Positions 1 through 10,570 of a stretch of DNA of 62,387 nt are shown one piece after another. Position 1 is the first letter of the stretch; every line of letters begins with the position of its first letter. The notes under the pieces were generated by a model, which was given only the letters and a program-made list of their open reading frames with translations, made no database searches and had not been told where the DNA came from. A program made the translations under genes and the position numbers. Source of the stretch: Nemertoderma westbladi (Eukaryota > Xenacoelomorpha > Nemertodermatida > Nemertodermatidae). The stretch is from assembly GCA_032718475.1 (NCBI GenBank), contig JAUCBJ010008134.1, forward strand, positions 1 through 62,387, in the 5' to 3' direction.

Positions 1-490
1 CGTCTTACGGACAGTACTTGCGAAGTGCGAGGGGATCATTAATAGCAGACCGCTATACCCGGAGAATGATGACCCTGAGTCATTAGACGTGTTGACGCCT
101 AGCCATTTTCTGATGGAAAGGCCAGCGACCATCGATATGCGGGGTGTAGACCCAGATGATATACATTCCCGCCAGAGTTGGAAAGTCGCTAAAGCAATAA
201 GCGCAGAGTATTGGAGGAGGTGGGTAGAAGAATACCTACCCACGCTCCATAAGCGAAGCAAGTGGAGGAAACCGAACCGGGAGTTAAAAGTAGGAGATCT
301 CGTAATCGTTACGGATGATACTATCATCAACAACCAGTGGCGGTTGGCGAGAGTTGTACGCACTTACTCCGATGAGGACGGAAGAGTCCGATCGGTAGAA
401 GTGCGAATAGGTGGGAAGATAGGTGCGAAGGACAGAAAAACCTACAGGAGAGCGGTAGGTAAATGCTGTCTCCTAGAAGGGGCACCTTAG
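1..490 (+). CDS. BEL/Pao pol, integrase C-terminal region (partial)
   Basis: The frame is open from the window edge to the stop at 488-490. It contains the region after the integrase core (INSRPLYPENDDPESLDVLTP, then SHFLMERP) and the C-terminal domain typical of BEL/Pao polyproteins (DUF5641-like: WRRWVEEYLPTL, GDLVIV, WRLARVV). It matches the end of element C pol almost residue for residue, with substitutions such as K for R after TLH. Integrase inserts the cDNA copy into host DNA; this tail probably helps bind DNA. The catalytic core is outside the window. The first ATG (89) is internal and not a real start. Confidence 0.85.
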   Translation, partial: VLRTVLAKCEGIINSRPLYPENDDPESLDVLTPSHFLMERPATIDMRGVDPDDIHSRQSWKVAKAISAEYWRRWVEEYLPTLHKRSKWRKPNRELKVGDLVIVTDDTIINNQWRLARVVRTYSDEDGRVRSVEVRIGGKIGAKDRKTYRRAVGKCCLLEGAP

Positions 491-511
491 AGTGGAGTTA
501 GAGTGGAGTTT

Positions 512-566
512 AGTCGTCCAAGTTTTGGACTGAAGGGGGGTGGGATTGAGGGCGAGACGCCCTTCC
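512..566 (+). promoter_or_regulatory. Conserved hairpins and purine run after pol stop
   Basis: A perfect 6-bp stem with a 3-nt loop (GTCCAA-GTT-TTGGAC, 516-530) is followed by a purine run (GAAGGGGGGTGGG) and a second stem GGGCG-AGA-CGCCC (550-562). Element C keeps both stems (57465-57479 and 57434-57446), with only the loop of the first changed (ATG for GTT). Keeping stems while loops vary suggests an RNA structure. The role (second plus-strand primer, RNA end signal, or translation control of the third ORF) is unknown. Confidence 0.45.
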
Positions 567-596
567 CACACAAATAAAATAAAAATAAAATAAAAA

Positions 597-1425
597 ATAG
601 TTAGTTAGTTAGTAGGTACGTAGTGCCTAGAGTTAGTTAGTTAGTAGGTACGTAGTACCTAGAGTTAGTTAGTTAGTTAGTAGGTACGTAGTGCCTAGAG
701 TTAGAGAGTTAGTAGGTACGTAGTACCTAGAGTTAGTTAGTTAGTAGGTACGTAGTGCCTAGAGTTAGAGAGTTAGTAGGTACGTAGTACCTAGAGTTAG
801 TTAGTTAGTAGGTACGTAGTACCTAGAGTTAGAGAGTTAGTAGGTACGTAGTACCTAGAGTTAGAGGGTACGTAGTACCGCTAGTTAGAGTTAGAGCTAG
901 AGGGTACGTAGTACCGCTAGTTAGAGTTAGAGTTAGAGGGTACGTAGTACCGCCAGTTAGAGTTAGAGCTAGAGGGTACGTAGTACCGCTAGTTGGAGTT
1001 AGAGTTAGAGGGTACATAGTACCGCTAGTTAGAGTTAGAGTTAGAGGGTACGTAGTACCGCCAGTTAGAGTTAGAGTTAGAGGGTACGTGGTACCGCTAG
1101 TTAGAGTTAGAGGGTACGTAGTACCGCCAGTTAGAGTTAGAGGGTACGTGGTACCGCTAGTTAGAGTTAGAGTTAGAGGGTACGTAGTACCGCTAGTTAG
1201 AGTTAGAGTTAGAGGGTACGTAGTACCGCCAGTTAAAGTTAGAGTTAGAGGGTACGTGGTACCGCTAGTTAGAGTTAGAGTTAGAGGGTACGTAGTACCG
1301 CTAGTTAGAGTTAGAGTTAGAGGGTACATAGTACCGCTAGTTAGAGTTAGAGTTAGTAGGTACGTAGTACCGTTAGTTAGAGTTAGAGGGTACGTAGTAC
1401 CATTAGTTAGAAGAGAGAGAGTAAG
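597..1425 (+). repeat. Tandem palindrome array (24 units), element A
   Basis: About 24 units of roughly 30-37 bp, each holding GGTACGTAGTACC (5-bp arms around GTA) or a one-base variant, spaced by GTTAGTTAGTA (597-860) or by GCTAGTTAGAGTTAGAG (860-1425). Two subfamilies lie side by side, so the array grew by unit amplification. The corresponding place in element C (56800-57390) has about 11 units of about 51 bp with the same palindrome. Open frames through the array on both strands only reflect its lack of stop triplets. Confidence 0.9.
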
Positions 1426-1896
1426 AGGTAAAAGGGGTAAATAGGATATAGATATTAGTTAGCAGTAAGTAGAGTTAGTAGCGAGAGGGGGGCATATGAG
1501 TACAGCTGGGTAAATCGTGTGGCCACACGACGTATACTGCTGTACTGCATAGGCCCACAAAGTAGGCCAGAATATGGATTAGAGAATAGAATAATCCATA
1601 GGCAGTAATAGGTAGTAGGACAGTAGAATTAAAATAAATAGAATAGGGCTGAAAGTTAGAAAATAGTGGCAACACAAGGGAAGTCGTTCTAGAACATAAT
1701 AAAAGTAACGGACAGAAATTGTAAATTAGGCTCATTTACTAGCTTCAAAATTAATTAGGTTAAATTTAGGCTAAAAGGCGCAATTAAGTAGAAAGTAGGC
1801 CATTATCGAACCGTACGAAACATCTTAATACATCACTCATCTGTATTGCGCCTTGGTAAGGCACCACCCTGCAGGTGAGCGAGTGTAGTGTTCGGA
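1426..1896 (+). other. Leader of third ORF, element A
   Basis: Non-coding stretch between array and third ORF. It resembles the same place in element C (about 56296-56750), for example the cytosine-poor run near 1700 and the TTGCGCCTTGGTAAGGCACC block before the ORF. That block contains a short inverted repeat (GCCTTGGTAAGGC). No gene seen. Confidence 0.5.
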
Positions 1897-2924
1897 ATGG
1901 CGAGTAAGTTGATCAGGAAGAGGAAGGCGGAGTCAGGAGGAAAAGAAATACTGGTGGATTTCACCGAAAGACACCCGGAAGAAAAGACGAGAGGATACTA
2001 CGAGAAGTTGGAAAGGGGTCACGCGGCACGAGCGCTGCAGGACCACTTCCGGGAGATGCACGAGCAGCGGCTGGTCGGGACCTACGGAACGCCGTCGCTG
2101 GACAACGCGATCTTCCAACACTTCCACTACGTGGTGAAAGGGGACGAGGCGAAGTTCGGGATTCCGAAGTATCCGAGGGAATCACCGAGGAAGGACTGGA
2201 AGAGGTTCATAGAGTCTGTCAACAGGGGAGGATATATGATCCTAGTGACGAGGGAACCGTGGAAGACGAGGCGGGTTCGAGACGAGGATCAGCGGGGTCG
2301 GCCAGGACCATACTCCTACATTTGGCCGCGCCAAATGGGGACATCTTCCTATTCGATTTAGGGACGTATGGGAAGAAGGACGGGCCGAAACTGAGCCGGT
2401 TACCGAAAGCGGTACAAGTCTTGGTAAGAGAGAAGTCGACGACGAAAGTGGGATCGGCGATTCGCGAGGATGCGGAAAGGATCATCGGTCCGGACGCCAC
2501 CAACCTCCTGGATACGCAGAAGGTCTTTATGGCTATGATGGCACCGGATGGGTTGGGGCTAGTCGAAAACACAGGTCTATGCGGGGCAGTGGCAATGGGC
2601 CAACTATTGGGGCTCGTATGTCACAAACCGATGGACTGGGGGAAGTTTAGGGATTTCTTGGCGGAGCACGTACCAAAGGCAATGAAAATGATCCTATGGG
2701 ACGCCACTAGAGGGAGACAACCGGGCCATTCTGAGGGGCCACCGGCGAAGCGATATCGGGCACTAATAACACCAGCGCCCAAGGAGCCAACGACCGGGAT
2801 TAGCAAGGAAGTGGCGGCGAAGGTCCGAAAGCAGAAAGCGGATGATGCCAGAGGAACGGTGATAACCAAGAAACGGCCCAGGGAAGAGGACGCCAGGGGG
2901 AACTACCCCCGGAGGAACAGATAG
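1897..2924 (+). pseudogene. Third ORF of BEL/Pao element A (exonuclease-like), frameshifted
   Basis: ATG at 1897 (MASKLIRKRKAE) aligns with the start of the third ORF of element C. The frame holds to about 2246, where two bases are missing relative to C; it then reopens in another frame to 2924. The loss falls on the segment that in C holds the acidic DxE motif. The second half keeps the hydrophobic block ILLHLAAPNGDIFLFDLGTYG and the KVGSAIREDAERII motif. After DWGKFR the two copies part: A ends in a Lys/Arg-rich tail with KKRPREED, resembling a nuclear localisation signal, while C continues about 140 residues with unrelated sequence. A may have lost the C-terminal part by deletion, or the two tails may be true variants. 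Confidence 0.65.
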
Positions 2925-3630
2925 GTTCCCAGAGTCGAGGGAGAGAGACTGGGACTTAGACGTGGTACGCCTGGCAGGCGCCGCGCGGGATGTACGAACT
3001 ATTAAGTACAAATTCAATTAATGCAAATAATCATATAAGTGCAATTTGTATGTACGTACGTAGTAATTAGTAATCTAGTAAAATACATACGTTTGGAGTA
3101 AGTACTATAGTCATACAACCTTTTCTCAATTAGCTACAGGGATTGGGGGGATAACTGACTATGGCACTATGGACGAGACACCAGACGATTTCACACTTCT
3201 TGAATGCGACGGCATGGGAGGGGAGTGAGATTCGTCAGAAGGGATGAGGTAGTCAAAGTGGGGTTGAGGAACGGAGTAAGAGTGCGAAGTGCGGAGAGAG
3301 TGCGAACGCAATTCTAGTGTGGGGGGGGGGGAGAATAAGAGGCTGAGTGAGGGACGAGGAGGTCCGGGGGTATGAGAGAGTTAGGGTGAGAGTGGAGGGG
3401 AGATAAGGCGAAAGTGTTGGGGAAACAAAAGTCGCGTGAAGAGGTGAGCGCGATCGGCCCGACATGAGACGCCAGGCACACAGGGTAGCGTTATCATACC
3501 CATAAGGGGCGGCCTGGAAAGCCGGCTCCTAGAGAAAAGAATTCCACCCCACACCCGATACTAGATCGGGATCCAGCGGGATTGTAGCGCACTTTTTGGT
3601 TGAAGCTATCTTCTTACCGGGAAGATAGCA
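2925..3630 (+). other. Purine-rich spacer before the LTR, element A
   Basis: No gene seen. 3225-3440 is strongly purine-rich with a G run at 3321-3330. Element C has no such spacer: there the third ORF runs into the LTR. This stretch is therefore extra 3' sequence in A or a region deleted in C. Confidence 0.5.
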
Positions 3631-4181
3631 TGGGGGGGAGTGTTAGCTTATCCAATCCCGCTAACACCCCATAAAGTTATAAGCCGATAAGCAATATTGG
3701 GAGCCACGAGATTGGGCAATTAACCAACTCGTGCCATCCCAATAAGAGTGGGAAGGAAGCACACAATAGAGGGTCAGGGGCCAAACCCCTAACCCAGGGA
3801 GAACAGGTGGAGTGAACGGGAACACTTCAGAGGGCGCCAACAAGGGTATTAACCAATCAGAGGGGGGAAAGGCATCGATTGAGTAGCAATAAGGCCACCG
3901 TGCAATATAACCAATAACCTATTAATCAGTGATTCAGTTATCTCAGTGCAGCAGTGCTAGCGTAGGTTGGTAGTCAATTAGTTTAGTTAGGGGATCACGG
4001 GACTTTAGTTACCGTATCCCGCCTTGTACACATTATATCTATATCTATATCCTATGCCCTATTATTATTATACACCGAACTTCAGAACTCAGTTACTTTC
4101 TTTCATCCTTATACACGGCGGGGACGCGTGGACTAAATTACCACACCGGATAAATCGGGATCCCTCCTGGATCCCGGCACA
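3631..4181 (+). repeat. Polypurine tract and 3' LTR, element A
   Basis: A purine tract TGGGGGGGAG (3631-3640) directly precedes TGTTAGC (3641), and the unit ends GGCACA at 4181, giving a 541-bp LTR with TG...CA ends. The 3' LTR of element C (54622-55193) shares its start, an internal CAATATTGGGAG-like block, the GCGGGGACGCGT block and the terminal GGATCC...GGATCCCG repeat. Element A's 5' LTR is outside the window, so the target duplication cannot be checked. Confidence 0.8.
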
Positions 4182-6495
4182 AACAAAACATAGAATTAGC
4201 TGATGAGGTGTCGGAGATTACCGCGTACTGGGTCTCAGACACCGAAACGCAACCAAATTTTTGATAAAATAAATTATTTTTGCCCTAGTTCTACCCCTTT
4301 TGCGGCGACAAAATGTCATATATTTTCTTATAGAATATAGGCTTAACTTTTGTGCAGTTTATTAACGGTATCATTTAGTGTATGGTGGTTAGGCTTAGGG
4401 TTAGGGAGCATATTTAACTTGAGACAAAAAACTAACATCAATGCAGCATGTCTTTGTTGTGTATTTATCGTAACGGAGGTAATTTGTGTTGAATTATGTT
4501 TGAGCGAGGAAATTGATACAATGACAATTACTGGTCCTCTGGTGTTTTTAGGCATTATTGAGGACTGTTGAGTATAAATTAAGTGAATCAGAACAGGGCA
4601 ATTCCACGAAAAGGTCACCCCCACTACCAAAAATTGAAATGATTCAATTATACATGGCAGTATGATGGGTGTTAAAGTAATCCAGATAACCCAAATTCTT
4701 GGAAAAACACACACTGACCCCAATATATTTATGTAACTTCAAAAAACATAGGATTGAATATGAAGTAAATATATTCAATAAATCATATAGAAAATCCATT
4801 CAAATATTTTTGCAATTATCTACACCTCATGGGGACAAGGAAAAAATAAAATAACCAATTACTGACAGAAAAACTAATGGAGTTACAGTGTCAGAGATTT
4901 GGAGATTTCATATATAGGGTATAATGTTCTACTATGCGGTTGTAATAGACCAAGTCAAAAATTACGTCCGTTACGGAAAAAGGTAAAAATTTTAAATTAC
5001 AGGAGGAAGGGGTGATGTATTAAACTCATCACTTTCAGTGTAAAACAGATTTATTGTCTAGTAACTTGAGATAAAAAACTAACATCAATGCAGCATGTCT
5101 TTGTTGTGTATTTATCGTAAAGGTCGTAATTTGTGTTGAATTATGTTTTTAAGCGAGGAAATTAATTACAATGACAATTACCGGTCCTGGTGTTTTTAGG
5201 CATTATTGAGGACTGTTGAGTATAAATTAAGTGAATCATAACAGAAATAATAAAAATTAATGGCAAGAATTTGGGACAAGAATTGTAAGTATTGCAATAA
5301 TTTTAGTTTCCCGAGATACATGTAGGTTGATTTTCGTTTAAGTTTTCTGTGATTTAAACCCTTAACATTGTATCCTCTCTTTTTTGTACTCACGTTGGAC
5401 CAGCTTTCCACCATATAAATGTTACCAATAGCGCAATAGCAATAAATTTAATATAGGGTCAGTCCATATCAAAACGACCAATGTTAAAAACCACTATGTC
5501 TTGGATCAGTCTAATTTTTGGAGAGATTGATGATGGGTTTAAGATATGAAGAACAAAAAAAACATTTCTCAGAAATATTGAGTAGAAGTCAAGATATGAC
5601 TATTTGAAAAATTCAAGTTTTCGCATGACCGCACACATTCACGACATTATTTTTTACGCCCTAATTTTAAAAAATCCAATTCAAATTGCTCTGTATGGGG
5701 TGTAAATTTTGTTTCTGTGCTCAATCCGAAAATGTCATCAAAAATTTGAATTTTTAATGTTTACTTGTGATATATTTTAAATTTCATTTTGTCCGTGACT
5801 GAAAAATTAAGGGTTTTCAGGGACATAAAAAGTCACTTAGGTGATGAAACTTTGTATGCTAAACCACAACACTATTTTATTCGAAATTCTAAAACAAAAT
5901 CTATGGGTATTTGACAACTTCATTATAATATTTGTGTTCAAATATTTGTCTAAAAAGTAACCGGGCGGTTAAATATGAAATGGTGATATCAACTGTAATA
6001 AGAAAAAAATAAAATATGAGCTGTATTAATCTGTGCTAGCAATTACAGTTGGGTCAAATTAATAAATAAGAAAAAAATAGGCCCTATCTATACCTATTAT
6101 ATAAGAAAATATGAAAAATTAATTTAATCAATAAAATTAATAATTGTATTAATATCCATTTTCAATTAATATATTTAAGTAATATTCCTTGTAAACACCT
6201 TCATCCTCGTATTTTTCATAAAACTTTACTAGAACAAGCTTTCTTAGGCAGGTGATACTCAATGCGTCTTCCTATTGGATACAAAGTTCCTCATCTGATC
6301 TTGCTCTTGTCTCTTAATTTTGCTTTCTGTAATTTTTGAGCAGCTACTGCACACTCATAATTTTACTAAATTTATAAACCAGCTATATTTAACCAAAACA
6401 GTTCTTTTAAGAGCTAACATTCTGCATTGCAATACCAATATTTTACTTAAAATTATATATTTCTCCTACCTTTGTAAACAACTATTACTCAATCG
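4182..6495. other. AT-rich spacer with a direct repeat
   Basis: No convincing gene. A segment of about 177 bp occurs twice in direct orientation (4418-4594 and 5065-5242), starting CTTGAGA(C/T)AAAAAACTAAC and ending AAGTGAATCA(G/T)AACA, with a few substitutions and small indels. 5460-5960 holds AT-rich unique-looking sequence starting GGTCAGTCCATATCAAAACG, a style common in non-autonomous transposons, but no matching inverted end was found. Confidence 0.5.
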
Positions 6496-6506
6496 TATTG
6501 GTCAAC

Positions 6507-6971
6507 ATGAACTATTGCTCAATTGGTGTAATAAGTAATACGGAAGAAGCCTGTCATAAATTATCATACACGAGACATAAAGGTTTAAAATTAATTAAAG
6601 AACTATCCACAGAGTCCCTAGCAATTCTATTGGGCCGTTCTGATGTATTAATTAAGCCAGAGGATGTCAAGGATGAGACAGTCTGTTTTCATCATGAGAA
6701 ATACTTCCTGGATAAGTTTTCTTCCTTTCAAAAAAACTGTTGTGATCCATTTCAAACTCATAAACAGCTCGTTAAGAAAGACCTGCGAGAAATTGATCTA
6801 GACCTTTCTGTGTACCTTAATTCTGCATTTCCTCAACGAAATTTTAAACCTGGCGAAAAGTTATGTACAAACTGCAGGAAAGGAGTCAATGACAAGCAGA
6901 AAACGGATATTATTTGTGAGGATAGTCGCAGCTCACTCTCATCTGCTGATTCTGAAACGGAGTCCAATTAA
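6507..6971 (+). CDS. Small Cys/His-rich protein, unknown function
   Basis: A 154-codon frame from ATG 6507 to TAA 6969-6971. It has an N-terminal helix-like stretch (HKGLKLIKELSTESLAILLG), a central motif ETVCFHHEKYFLDKF, a CC pair, and a C-terminal pair LCTNCRKG followed by a serine/acid-rich tail (SSLSSADSETE). The CxHH...CC...CxxC pattern suggests metal binding. It resembles uncharacterised invertebrate proteins as I remember them, with no known function. It could be the first exon of a longer gene or part of a transposon; no splice site was confirmed. It converges with the DUF6589-like gene at 7677-9530. Confidence 0.5.
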   Translation: MNYCSIGVISNTEEACHKLSYTRHKGLKLIKELSTESLAILLGRSDVLIKPEDVKDETVCFHHEKYFLDKFSSFQKNCCDPFQTHKQLVKKDLREIDLDLSVYLNSAFPQRNFKPGEKLCTNCRKGVNDKQKTDIICEDSRSSLSSADSETESN

Positions 6972-7676
6972 ATCCCATAGTAGGCTTATCTTTAAACAAA
7001 AACCATGCTAAAATTGGAAGTATTTCATAAAATAGGTACCAGTGGTTGGTTTTAGAGCATTAAACATCTATGTGGAGAAGGAATAAATATAATATGTGTA
7101 TTATATCGTAACAGACGTAAATGGTTAGCAATAGAGCAGTGACCATCTCCTACACTCTGCAAACAGCGCAACAGCCCTGTAATTTCTCCAATTATGTTGG
7201 TTGCTGGTTTGTTTTTGGCTATTAACAGCATAACCTGAAGGATTGGCTACTTATATTGTGTTACTGATAGTAAGGCTGCCTTTATTGCCTTATGCCAAAA
7301 TTTAGCTCTTCTGCTCCTCTTTACTTCTTTTTATCCAAAATACTATATTATAAAATATTCAGTGTGACTTAAGTGCCCCACCCAATACGTTCTTTGATCT
7401 GAGTTGTAAGCTCAGCAATGGTCCAGTTAATTATCCTACTCGATAGGAATTCTTCCCCGTGGTGGAGAAGGTAATGCGGGGTCAGAGATAGGCGAAAGTA
7501 AAACAACTTCCTGCCATTTATCAGCTATTGCTGACATATGTTTATTATGGGCGTATTCATCAATACTATTGGAAGTATACTAGTATATTTGCCAAGGGTT
7601 GATTTGTTTATCTGTAATAAAGTGCTCCACAGCTCGTTTACTACAGACACCAACCCATACAATTCCTCCTACTTAC
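6972..7676. other. Spacer between convergent genes
   Basis: No gene recognised. It probably contains the downstream intron of the minus-strand DUF6589-like gene, whose donor (GTAAGT on the minus strand) lies at 7671-7676. I could not identify the following exon. Confidence 0.4.
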
Positions 7677-9530
7677 CCATACTGCGTGGTACACCATGGG
7701 GGTGTAAGTGTTTCAGCATTTGGTGAATACCTTCTAATAGGTAGTCACCCCCTTCACCGTTGGTCGAAGTCGGAGTCCGTTTGTAGGATGTTCCACTTTC
7801 CAAAAATTGTAAAACTTCCGGTTGTAAACACAGCCGTTGTGTAACATAGTATGCCACAATCTTTTGGTAGTGCTTATGCCCACGTGTATAAAATAGCGGG
7901 GCAAATTTCAAAAGGGCGCATAACACAAAATCGGCGCGATTGCGACGTATCCCAATCCGCAGAAAAACAATAGCTAATAGATATGTGGTATTATACTGCA
8001 TCATGGCAGTAAACCCCTCATTTGGACACTGATCCAGAAAGGCCTGGAGTTAAACTCTATTTCTGAGAGTGTAGTGTTTATAGTACCTACAAATCTTTGC
8101 AGTTGGGCTCCCGTAGCACCAGTTAAGGCAACCACAACTGCTTCCCACGATTTGTGGTGATCCGTGGCCTCCCGACAACTTTTTAGCCACCCGGGAGTAT
8201 GGTAACCACTCTCCATTGCTAGTGATTCAAATTCCAGCTCCCATCCTGCACTAATCGCTGCCTTGATCATGTTGTGTTCAACATGACCAAAGCCTTGTGT
8301 TAATAAATATTTGATAGCTAAGGATTGGTCATCCTTCATTGCAGTCAACATGATTGACATGGGGCATCCATCCATCAATAACGAAACCCACTTTCGACCT
8401 TCACCTTTGGTGTCGATATCTGCAAAATAAATAAATAGTTTAAATATTTTGTATACCTAGTATACATAGTTTACCTAACTATGTGTATGTGAATGTATTA
8501 CGTCATGGTATACTGTTCACATATTACTGTACGTAACGCTCAGAAGGGGGTTCTGCCTGAGACTATTTTGTTTCAGGGTTGTATGGGGGGGGGGGGGGGA
8601 ATAAACGTTGTGTATATACCGCTGAAATGTGTACTATCACTAAAATTAATTAATAATAAAAAAATAATATTAATAATAAATTAATTAAATAATTAAATAT
8701 TTTAAAATAAATAAAACATACTTGCCAACTGTTCCACTTTCTCTAGCATTTCTTTTACAGTGTCATGGCTACACGGATCATTCGGTAGTGGAGCATGGAT
8801 ATCGATGTGAGGGAATTTAGGCCCACATTCAGCTCCAACAATATCGCGTTTCACTGCTTCATCAATAAGCCGTTGGTATGAATCATCATTGAATGATGAC
8901 TCGTTCCCATTATTTTTGATGTATTTCAACTCCATGAGTAGATATACCGCCCGCAAATTTCGGAATAAAACGTCGTTGTCCTTAAACAGTTGGTTGACAA
9001 CTCCGGATACTTCGTCTTGTCTCACAAATATGTACGACAAAGCATTACACTGCATTCTCATTTCTGGAGAGTGCACAATGCTAATTACAGAGGACACCTT
9101 AGTTACTGGGAGCGCGTGCTGGGTATACACTACAGGTGATATGTCTTCCCAACATATTGATTATTATCAATGATGAAAGACACATCCCCGTTTGAGCAAG
9201 TAGCAGGAATACGTGACGACGTTTTTAGTTGCCAAAGTAGACTGGAATAGTGGGGGGCAGCCGAACAAGTGCTACGTATTATTTGAGAGTTTTTCGAATT
9301 ATCACCCGCGTATGAGACCACGCTCTCTGTGGTAGCCAGTACACCACAATAGTGTTTATTTTGGGTTGCCAATAGCAACTCAAACATCTTCCCGGCCATA
9401 CTTGAGTGGAGGTGCATGATGCACCTCCACTTCCGCCGCATTAGGATTAGAATACCTTTCCACACATTGTTGCAGACAGCAGCATTCTCCGCCAACACTC
9501 CGTCGCAAACCATGGCTTCGACTGCCTTGC
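7677..9530 (-). pseudogene. DUF6589-type gene, frameshifted
   Basis: Three minus-strand frames read in order: 9130-9513, 8722-9130 and 7677-8419. A 302-bp GT-AG intron (donor GTATGT at 8716-8721, acceptor TTTTGCAG at 8420-8427) joins two of them in phase through GEGRKWVSLLMDGCP. A second donor (GTAAGT) ends the recognised part at 7677. The C-terminal piece (YNTTYLLAIVFLRIGIRRNR, GEGGDYLLEGIHQMLK) fits my memory of DUF6589, an uncharacterised domain common in marine invertebrates. Frame changes at about 9130 and 8003 break the product, so it is a pseudogene unless these are sequence errors. The first exon may start just above 9513 after an AG near 9531. No function is known for the family. Confidence 0.55.
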
Positions 9531-9959
9531 GTTTCCTAGTTGATGTTTTTATTACTGTATTACTGTACTTATTAATGTATATTTTATACCTTTGGAAACT
9601 GGTCCATCGCGGTCATCGGAATGCACAGAGCATTTGCACTCCAAAGCGAATGGCATTGTTCAGCTATTTATACAAAATCAATAGTATATAAACTCAATTC
9701 AATATATCAATAAATAAATCACAAAATATATAATTATCGTAATGCTATACTGCTATAATAGATAACAGTAAATCTAAATACTGTATAATACGATAAAATA
9801 AATTTTCAATATAAATCATGTAGGCCTAATGTCAAAACTCAATAAAAGTTAGGTGAGTAAATTGAAAAATTAGGAAAATCCTCATATGTTAAGTTGTAAT
9901 ATACCTGAAAAAGATTCCAAATAACACATATAATACGTGTTTCGGTGTATTATTAATTA

Positions 9960-10570
9960 TGGATCTAGGACACTTCCCCCCCGGACACTTCCCCCCCCGG
10001 ACACTTCCCCCCCGCCCAAGTAGGACACTTCCCCCCCGGACACTTCCCCCCCGGACACTTGCCCCCCGGACAATTCCCCCCCAGTTAAAGTGTTAAAATT
10101 AATCTGGGAACATCAAAGCAATAAACAAAAGTTAAAGATGGTTAGGTTACAGGACAAGTTGTATCTAGACAAGTTTTTTCAAAATTATAAAAGAAACATT
10201 TTATAGTCAAATTTTGTTTGTATTTCTTTTAATTCCTTTAATTCTTTTAATTTCTTTTAATTGGGGGCTGCCGCCCCCAAACCCCCGCATCTTTTCTTGG
10301 GGGCTGCCGCCCCCAAACCCCCGCTTCTTTTATTGGGGGTTATCGCCCCCAGACCCCGGCATTTCCCTGAGTGCCCGTGGTGAAAGACTTAAGAACACTT
10401 TGAAATAATTAATTCATGTTTGTATCATCAGATAATAAATTGACTAAGCCTAAAGTAGGAGCTGTATTGAATGTTGACCAATTTAATATATAAATTACTA
10501 CAATATTATATAATTCAACAAAATCCTATTAAAAATATTGCAAGTAACCAGGAAATTTAATATGTAATGT
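9960..10570 (+). repeat. Repeat family R, copy 1 (C-rich minisatellite head)
   Basis: The unit starts GGATCTAGGACACTT and has about seven copies of the 15-mer GGACACTTCCCCCCC (9970-10085). Then comes a unique block, three copies of a GGGGGCTGCCGCCCCCAAACC-type segment (10262-10350), and an AT-rich tail ending in AAGTAACCAGGAAATTTAA. A near-identical inverted copy lies at 35095-35745, and the minisatellite alone recurs at 32976-33115. The repeated structure identifies a non-autonomous mobile family of unknown class; the ends show neither clear TIRs nor a target duplication. Confidence 0.75.

Larger units (their letters stand above)
1..4181 (+). mobile_element. BEL/Pao LTR retrotransposon A, 3' half
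   Basis: The order is integrase C-terminus, short conserved hairpins, tandem palindrome array, third ORF, polypurine tract and 3' LTR. The same order occurs on the minus strand at 54622-62387 (element C), and the proteins match over long stretches, so A and C belong to one family. The 5' part of A lies left of the window. The third ORF is frameshifted, so this copy looks inactive. BEL/Pao is assigned from the pol domains, which are seen more fully in C. Confidence 0.85.

Noticed and set aside
829-1444. Open frames on both strands through the palindrome array (repeats of YPLTLTLTSGTT and VRVRGYVVPLV)
   Set aside because: They exist only because the repeat unit lacks stop triplets and has a length near a multiple of three; no start context or domain.
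4343-4723. 126-codon minus-strand frame
   Set aside because: Falls in a directly repeated AT-rich block; its second copy at 5065-5242 does not keep the frame.
10214-10408. Short Pro-rich frame (WGLPPPNPR repeats), also in the inverted copy at 35289-35495
   Set aside because: Comes from the G/C-rich hairpin units of repeat family R; frame not kept at the copy's differing positions.
9960-10570. Helitron call for family R
   Set aside because: A TC-like start can be read (TCTAGGACAC), but no CTRR end with a hairpin was found.
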